This document shows positions 34,700-38,092 of a DNA stretch of 38,092 nt, piece after piece. This stretch comes from Colivivens sp964537205 (GTDB taxonomy: Bacteria > Bacteroidota > Bacteroidia > Bacteroidales > Bacteroidaceae): NCBI GenBank assembly GCA_964537205.1, contig CAZHZH010000016.1:1-38092 (forward strand), written 5' to 3'. Made by a program: the position numbers and the translations under genes. Positions within the stretch are counted from its first letter, which is position 1. Every line of letters begins with the position of its first letter. The notes beneath the pieces were generated by a model, which was not told the DNA's origin, ran no database searches, and saw only the letters and a list, made by a program, of their open reading frames with translations.

Positions 34700-35302
34700 A
34701 TGAACTTATACATAAGATATTTCGAGCAATCCACCATCGCCCATGACATGGACGAGGTCATAGACTTCCTCAAGACCATACACGACTTCAGTTACTCAGA
34801 GGAGGCGGTGAACCGTGTGAACCTCTACTACACATCGTCAAACCTCTATCCGTTCCGGCTGAAAGTGAACTATTCCAACTACATACTGTTTCTGAAGACA
34901 GAAGCGGAAACCATTGAGGAATTCCGGCAGTTGGAACAAGTCAAGAAAGAGCAGAAGGCGGCAAAGGAGGCTGCGGGCATACACCCGGAGAAAAGGAAGT
35001 CCACACTTGAGCTTATGGCCGAACCAAACCCAGGGTGGTACGAGGCGGCCCTAACTTTCAAGCGGGTTGTGCCGATACCCGACACGAACAAGTTCCAGTA
35101 TCGCGATGCAAGGTTCCGCGTGCGACTGAAAGCCGCAAGCCCAATCGACTGCTACAACAGAATCGTGAAACACCTGCGTGGACGGCAAGACGTAGACCAG
35201 CGCAGCCAGTTCCCGTCAGCGAAAAGCTCTAACTTTGAGTACACCTATATAGGCAAGGAAGAGCCGCAAGACGACAATAACGATGACAAGACTTACAATT
35301 AA
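34700..35302 (+). CDS. Conserved-looking hypothetical protein, 200 residues
   Basis: I do not recognise this family. It is a soluble-looking protein with no signal peptide or membrane helix. The N-terminal ~75 residues mix aromatic and charged residues (YIRYFEQS, NLYYTSSNLYPFRLKVNYSNY); residues ~77-105 are a charged Glu/Lys/Ala helix that may coil; the C-terminal half (PNPGWYEAALTFKRVV, KFQYRDARFRVRLKAASPIDCYNRIVKHL) looks like a compact alpha/beta domain. The tail is acidic and low complexity. It has its own -7 box and a strong terminator, so it is a single-gene unit between ansA and the cardiolipin synthase gene. The promoter, terminator and normal codon use support it as real. Confidence 0.8.
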   Translation: MNLYIRYFEQSTIAHDMDEVIDFLKTIHDFSYSEEAVNRVNLYYTSSNLYPFRLKVNYSNYILFLKTEAETIEEFRQLEQVKKEQKAAKEAAGIHPEKRKSTLELMAEPNPGWYEAALTFKRVVPIPDTNKFQYRDARFRVRLKAASPIDCYNRIVKHLRGRQDVDQRSQFPSAKSSNFEYTYIGKEEPQDDNNDDKTYN

Positions 35303-35327
35303 ACAACTTTTTTGATAATTTTTGCCC

Positions 35328-35380
35328 GAAGTGCCCCACGTGTTATTAATCCGCTATAAACAGGGGCGCTTCATTTTTTT
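35328..35380 (+). terminator. Rho-independent terminator after the hypothetical gene
   Basis: Arms gaagtgcccc (35328-35337) and ggggcgcttc (35363-35372) pair over 10 positions with one G-U, then a run of seven T at 35374-35380. It separates this gene from the cardiolipin synthase promoter. Confidence 0.85.
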
Positions 35381-35423
35381 AGACGTGAAAAGCCACTCAC
35401 ACAAAAAAAACACACGAGTTCGC

Positions 35424-35454
35424 TTTGTTTTATTCGCATTTTGCACTACCTTTG
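35424..35454 (+). promoter_or_regulatory. Cardiolipin synthase promoter
   Basis: TTTG at 35424-35427, a 19-base spacer and TACCTTTG at 35447-35454; the ATG at 35473 is 18 bases on. The spacer resembles that of the GH43 promoter, sharing TTCG, TTTGCACTA and TTTGCAT in register. Confidence 0.8.
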
Positions 35455-35472
35455 CATCCAGCTTACTGAAAG

Positions 35473-36888
35473 ATGGACATCCTCTATAACATAGTCATAG
35501 CACTCTATGCCACACTCATCGTGAGCACCATGATCGCGATACTGTCCGAAAACCGACAGCCCACACGCACCATAGCCTGGTTGCTTGTCCTATGGTTTCT
35601 GCCTGTAGTGGGCATCATCCTGTTTTTCTTCTTCGGACAGCGCATAAGAAAGCGCAGGCGGCTGAGGCAGAAGTCGGTCTACAAGCTTACAAGGCACGAG
35701 AACGACAATAATGAAGGACACGGTGACGGAGGCGTGATCAAAGAGTTCTACCGTGTGGCGCGCCTGTTCCAAAACCAGGAACAGACCCCCACACTCAAGG
35801 TACGCGACGTGGAGATATACCAAAACGGACAGGAATTCATCGACTCCCTGCTCGATAGTATAGCACAAGCCAGACATCACATACACTTCATGTCGTTCAT
35901 ATTCGAGGACGACAAGATTGGCAACCGCGTTGCCGACGCGCTAATCAAAAAAGCACAAGAGGGAGTGGAAGTGCGGCTCATCTACGACTACGTAGGCAGC
36001 TGGCACTTCGGCGACAAGGTGTTCGGACGCATGAAGAAGGGAGGCGTGCAATTACACTCGTTCATGCCAGTGCGTTTCCCTCGACTTACAAGTCGTGCCA
36101 ACTACCGCAACCACCGCAAGATAATCGTGATCGACGGACAGACAGGCTTCATCGGAGGAATGAACATAGCCGACCGCTACGTGTGGGGTACGCAAAAACA
36201 GGCGTGGCGCGACATACACACAAAAGTGACGGGTACCGCCGTCAAGTCACTGCAGCGCACGTTCCTACTCGACTGGAGCTATGTGGCACGTGAGCAAATA
36301 CAGCCAACCTTGGCATACTATCCCGCAGACAGCGACGGAGACGATGTGGGAGCCATAGCGCAAGTGGTGACAAGCAGTCCGGTGTCAGAGTGGCCCAACA
36401 TCATGCAGGGCTACGTGAGCATCCTGCTCAGTGCGAAACATTACGTCTACATGGAGACCCCCTATTTCATACCCACCGAACCCATCCTCTCAGCCATGCG
36501 CACGACCGCACTGAGCGGAGTGGACATCCGCTTAATGGTGCCGCGCCACAGTGACTCGAAACTTATGGAATGGGTGACCAACTCAAACATATCAAGTCTG
36601 CTTGAGGCAGGAGTGAAGGTGTACCTCTACCAACCCGCATTCAACCACTCAAAATTGCTAATAGCCGACGACTACTTAAGCACATGCGGGTCGACCAACA
36701 TCGACGTACGCAGCTTCGAGCAGAACTTCGAGTGCAACATCTTCTTCTACGACCAATCCACCGCCCTGCGATTCAAGTCCATATTCCTCGCCGACGAGAG
36801 GAAATCCACTAAGATGGGATGGTATCGCAAGCCGTTCCACATCCGTCTGTTCGAAGGCATAGTGCGATTGCTCAGCCCCCTGCTTTGA
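35473..36888 (+). CDS. cls: Cardiolipin synthase (PLD superfamily)
   Basis: Joins two phosphatidylglycerol molecules into cardiolipin at the inner membrane. A 471-residue ClsA-type protein: two N-terminal membrane helices (~5-25 and ~36-56) followed by a basic stretch (RIRKRRRLRQ), then two phospholipase D domains. The first HKD motif begins at His214 (HRKIIVID) with GGMNIAD after it; the second at His392 (HSKLLIAD) with GSTNID after it. Both are complete. Length fits the family (~480). Its promoter is consensus and the gene stands alone. PLD-family members can have other phospholipid substrates, but the two-helix layout favours Cls. Confidence 0.94.
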   Translation: MDILYNIVIALYATLIVSTMIAILSENRQPTRTIAWLLVLWFLPVVGIILFFFFGQRIRKRRRLRQKSVYKLTRHENDNNEGHGDGGVIKEFYRVARLFQNQEQTPTLKVRDVEIYQNGQEFIDSLLDSIAQARHHIHFMSFIFEDDKIGNRVADALIKKAQEGVEVRLIYDYVGSWHFGDKVFGRMKKGGVQLHSFMPVRFPRLTSRANYRNHRKIIVIDGQTGFIGGMNIADRYVWGTQKQAWRDIHTKVTGTAVKSLQRTFLLDWSYVAREQIQPTLAYYPADSDGDDVGAIAQVVTSSPVSEWPNIMQGYVSILLSAKHYVYMETPYFIPTEPILSAMRTTALSGVDIRLMVPRHSDSKLMEWVTNSNISSLLEAGVKVYLYQPAFNHSKLLIADDYLSTCGSTNIDVRSFEQNFECNIFFYDQSTALRFKSIFLADERKSTKMGWYRKPFHIRLFEGIVRLLSPLL

Positions 36889-37029
36889 CAAGTGGATTGA
36901 TGTCAAGTGGAGTCGCCGCTTAGTCACACCTCGCACCCACTCCGTCATACCGAGGCTTCAGCCGAGCGTAACCTCATTGCGCTATAATCGTGCCATGCCA
37001 CACTGCAGTACATTGCCACACCTGATTAT

Positions 37030-37111
37030 AAAAAAGTGGCTCAAGTACAATACAAGAGCCACCATCCTTTTTTATAATTGTTGTTTAAGGGATCCACGTT
37101 CCGTGAATCCC
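37030..37111 (-). ncRNA. Candidate small RNA, about 82 nt
   Basis: Read on the minus strand. A consensus promoter at 37116-37146 predicts a start near 37111. The first 23 bases (37111-37089) form a perfect 10-pair hairpin with one G-U and a GAA loop. About 26 A-rich bases follow, then a 7-pair terminator stem (37062-37056 with 37042-37036) and six U. There is no start codon with a usable frame in that span. No known RNA family was recognised. Confidence 0.6.
37036..37073. terminator. Bidirectional intrinsic terminator
   Basis: Arms gtggctc (37036-37042) and gagccac (37056-37062), loop 13. On the plus strand six T follow at 37068-37073; on the minus strand six T follow, from the plus-strand A run at 37030-37035. 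It can end the cardiolipin synthase transcript, 150 bases downstream of the stop, and the minus-strand candidate small RNA. I see nothing else in 36889-37029. Confidence 0.8.
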
Positions 37112-37115
37112 GATG

Positions 37116-37146
37116 CAAAGGTACGGATGTTTCATGTAACCACAAA
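37116..37146 (-). promoter_or_regulatory. Minus-strand promoter with no coding gene downstream
   Basis: TTTG (37143-37146), a 19-base spacer and TACCTTTG (37116-37123), perfect consensus on the minus strand. It points into the gap after the cardiolipin synthase gene, where the only feature is the candidate small RNA. Confidence 0.75.
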
Positions 37147-37207
37147 ATAAATTTGGTTGCATTTAGTTGCATTTTTAAGTTTGCCCCACCCTATCCATAA
37201 TACGAAC

Positions 37208-37239
37208 AATCCGCAACACCCTGTCGGGCATTGCGGATT
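37208..37239 (-). terminator. Hairpin after the AAA-ATPase-like gene
   Basis: Perfect 9-base arms aatccgcaa (37208-37216) and ttgcggatt (37231-37239), loop 14. The minus-strand sequence after it is only weakly T-rich. It lies about 50 bases after the stop of the leftward gene. Two direct copies of gttgcattt lie between this hairpin and the small-RNA promoter, near 37155-37172. Confidence 0.55.
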
Positions 37240-37287
37240 TACTATCGTCATTTCCTTCCCTCTCGCGCGCGTATATATAACAAGGTG

Positions 37288-38092
37288 TCACGCTTGCTTC
37301 CACTTCCATTCCACCACCGTCTTCTCCTTGGTCGAGAAGTTCACGCCGACCTTGAACACCTTGCGGCCGTCCGCCTTGTAAGGCAGGGCATAGTCCTTGC
37401 CGTCGATCTGCGCGAGGGCGTCGTCCGCACTCTTGTCGAGCTTCAGCTCCATGACGAACACGGAGTCCTTAGTGCTTACCACGATGTCCACACGACCCTT
37501 CGCTGTCCGTACCTCCGCACGTATGGTGAAGTTGAGCGTGACGAACACCGTGTAGAGTATCGCCTGGTAGTAGTCCTCACGGTTGTGATGTATGTCGTAT
37601 GGAAAGCCGGCGAGGAACACCCGCAACGCCTCCATCGCACCGTCTATGTCGTCCGCGCGCATCGCATTTCCAAAGTTCCATGCAAAAGAGTCGTTCTCGG
37701 TATAGTACGACGGGGTGATATAACGCAGCATGCTTTGACTGAAACCCTCGCGTACCTCTTCATTCGGAAAGCCAAGGATGTACATGCCGTTTGAGAAATC
37801 CTTTATGGTGATGTAACCGCTTTGATAAAGCACGGGGACTGGGTCGGAAATCCGGTCTGTCGGTGTGTCAAACCGGTTGGCGGAGGTCGCAAATCCCTCC
37901 AACTGCGGAAGCAGGATGTCGCGTTGCTCCATAAGTTCCAGCAGGAATGTTGGCGTGCCAGTGGCGAACCAATAGCTGTTCAGCTGTTTGTCGTTCAGCG
38001 CGTTCAACAGGCTGTACGGATTGTAGATGGCGGGACCGTGGGCGGAGAAGTGGTAGCCGTCGTACTGCCTGCGAAGGCTGCCGACCGCCTCG
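37288..38092 (-). CDS. AAA-ATPase-like/PD-(D/E)XK nuclease-like protein, C-terminal part
   Basis: Partial: the frame stays open to the window edge, and its first codons read LRRQYDGYHFS and YNPYSLLNAL, which are the internal part of the family, so the N-terminal ATP-binding half lies outside the window. The visible ~267 residues include YWFATGTPTFL, typical of the AAA-ATPase_like family, and a C-terminal PD-(D/E)XK-like domain with GRVDIVV and VMELKLDK, the Asp and Glu-x-Lys of the nuclease fold. These proteins are abundant and often multi-copy in gut Bacteroidetes; their role is unknown. Translation cannot start at the internal TTG near 38007, since homologous sequence continues upstream of it. 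Confidence 0.88.
   Translation of the reverse strand, partial: EAVGSLRRQYDGYHFSAHGPAIYNPYSLLNALNDKQLNSYWFATGTPTFLLELMEQRDILLPQLEGFATSANRFDTPTDRISDPVPVLYQSGYITIKDFSNGMYILGFPNEEVREGFSQSMLRYITPSYYTENDSFAWNFGNAMRADDIDGAMEALRVFLAGFPYDIHHNREDYYQAILYTVFVTLNFTIRAEVRTAKGRVDIVVSTKDSVFVMELKLDKSADDALAQIDGKDYALPYKADGRKVFKVGVNFSTKEKTVVEWKWKQA

Overview
The window is chromosomal DNA of a member of the Bacteroidales, most likely Prevotella-like. Three things point there. Most promoters have the Bacteroidetes form TTTG-N19-TAnnTTTG rather than -35/-10 boxes. The gene content is typical: a ROK sugar kinase, a PorT-like barrel protein, a membrane-anchored propeller/AraC regulator, short CstA, an argR-GNAT-argG-argC-argD cluster, and divergent rpmH and efp. 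The enzymes are secreted GH2, GH31, GH43 and PL11 proteins. Genus is inference; no rRNA marker is present. I saw no tRNA, rRNA, CRISPR array, transposase or phage gene.

Layout. 1-474: a palindromic repeat, an unassigned stretch and the gdhA promoter. 475-1812: gdhA (+). 1830-4834 (-): a secreted endonuclease/exonuclease/phosphatase-fold protein, a sugar-1-phosphate nucleotidyltransferase and a ROK kinase. 4851-9380 (-): a 1509-residue rhamnogalacturonan lyase-like protein with autotransporter-type beta repeats and a C-terminal dockerin-like pair of calcium loops. Facing away from it across a 400-base gap with a duplicated promoter is a GH43 glycosidase (9783-11405, +). These two enzymes and the kinase suggest pectin/arabinan use, with no SusC/SusD pair present.

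11425-18048 (-): arginine biosynthesis, in transcription order argR, a GNAT acyltransferase, argG, argC and argD, followed closely by an outer-membrane porin and a secreted Lys/Ala/Glu-rich protein with 11-residue repeats. A canonical promoter, a near-consensus ARG box and an inverted repeat lie upstream of argR. 18171-22233 (-): lpxH, a SufT-like protein, radC, a GT2 glycosyltransferase, a PorT-family barrel and rpmH. 22485-23057: efp (+), divergent from rpmH.

23245-32163 (-): a second glycan module, in transcription order CstA, a one-component membrane-spanning AraC regulator, GH31 and GH2. 32314-36888 (+): an RsmF-like rRNA methyltransferase overlapping a type I asparaginase, a hypothetical protein and a cardiolipin synthase. 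36889-37287 is non-coding but contains a promoter, a 5' hairpin and a terminator in register on the minus strand, which together look like an undescribed small RNA of about 82 nt. 37288 to the window end: the C-terminal part of an AAA-ATPase-like/PD-(D/E)XK protein.

Most of the window is housekeeping plus two glycan-degradation modules; there is no obvious defence system. The points most worth following are the small RNA, the cysteine-bearing GNAT in the arg operon, the lyase/PATR/dockerin architecture, the LEA-like repeat protein and the kinase-less regulator.
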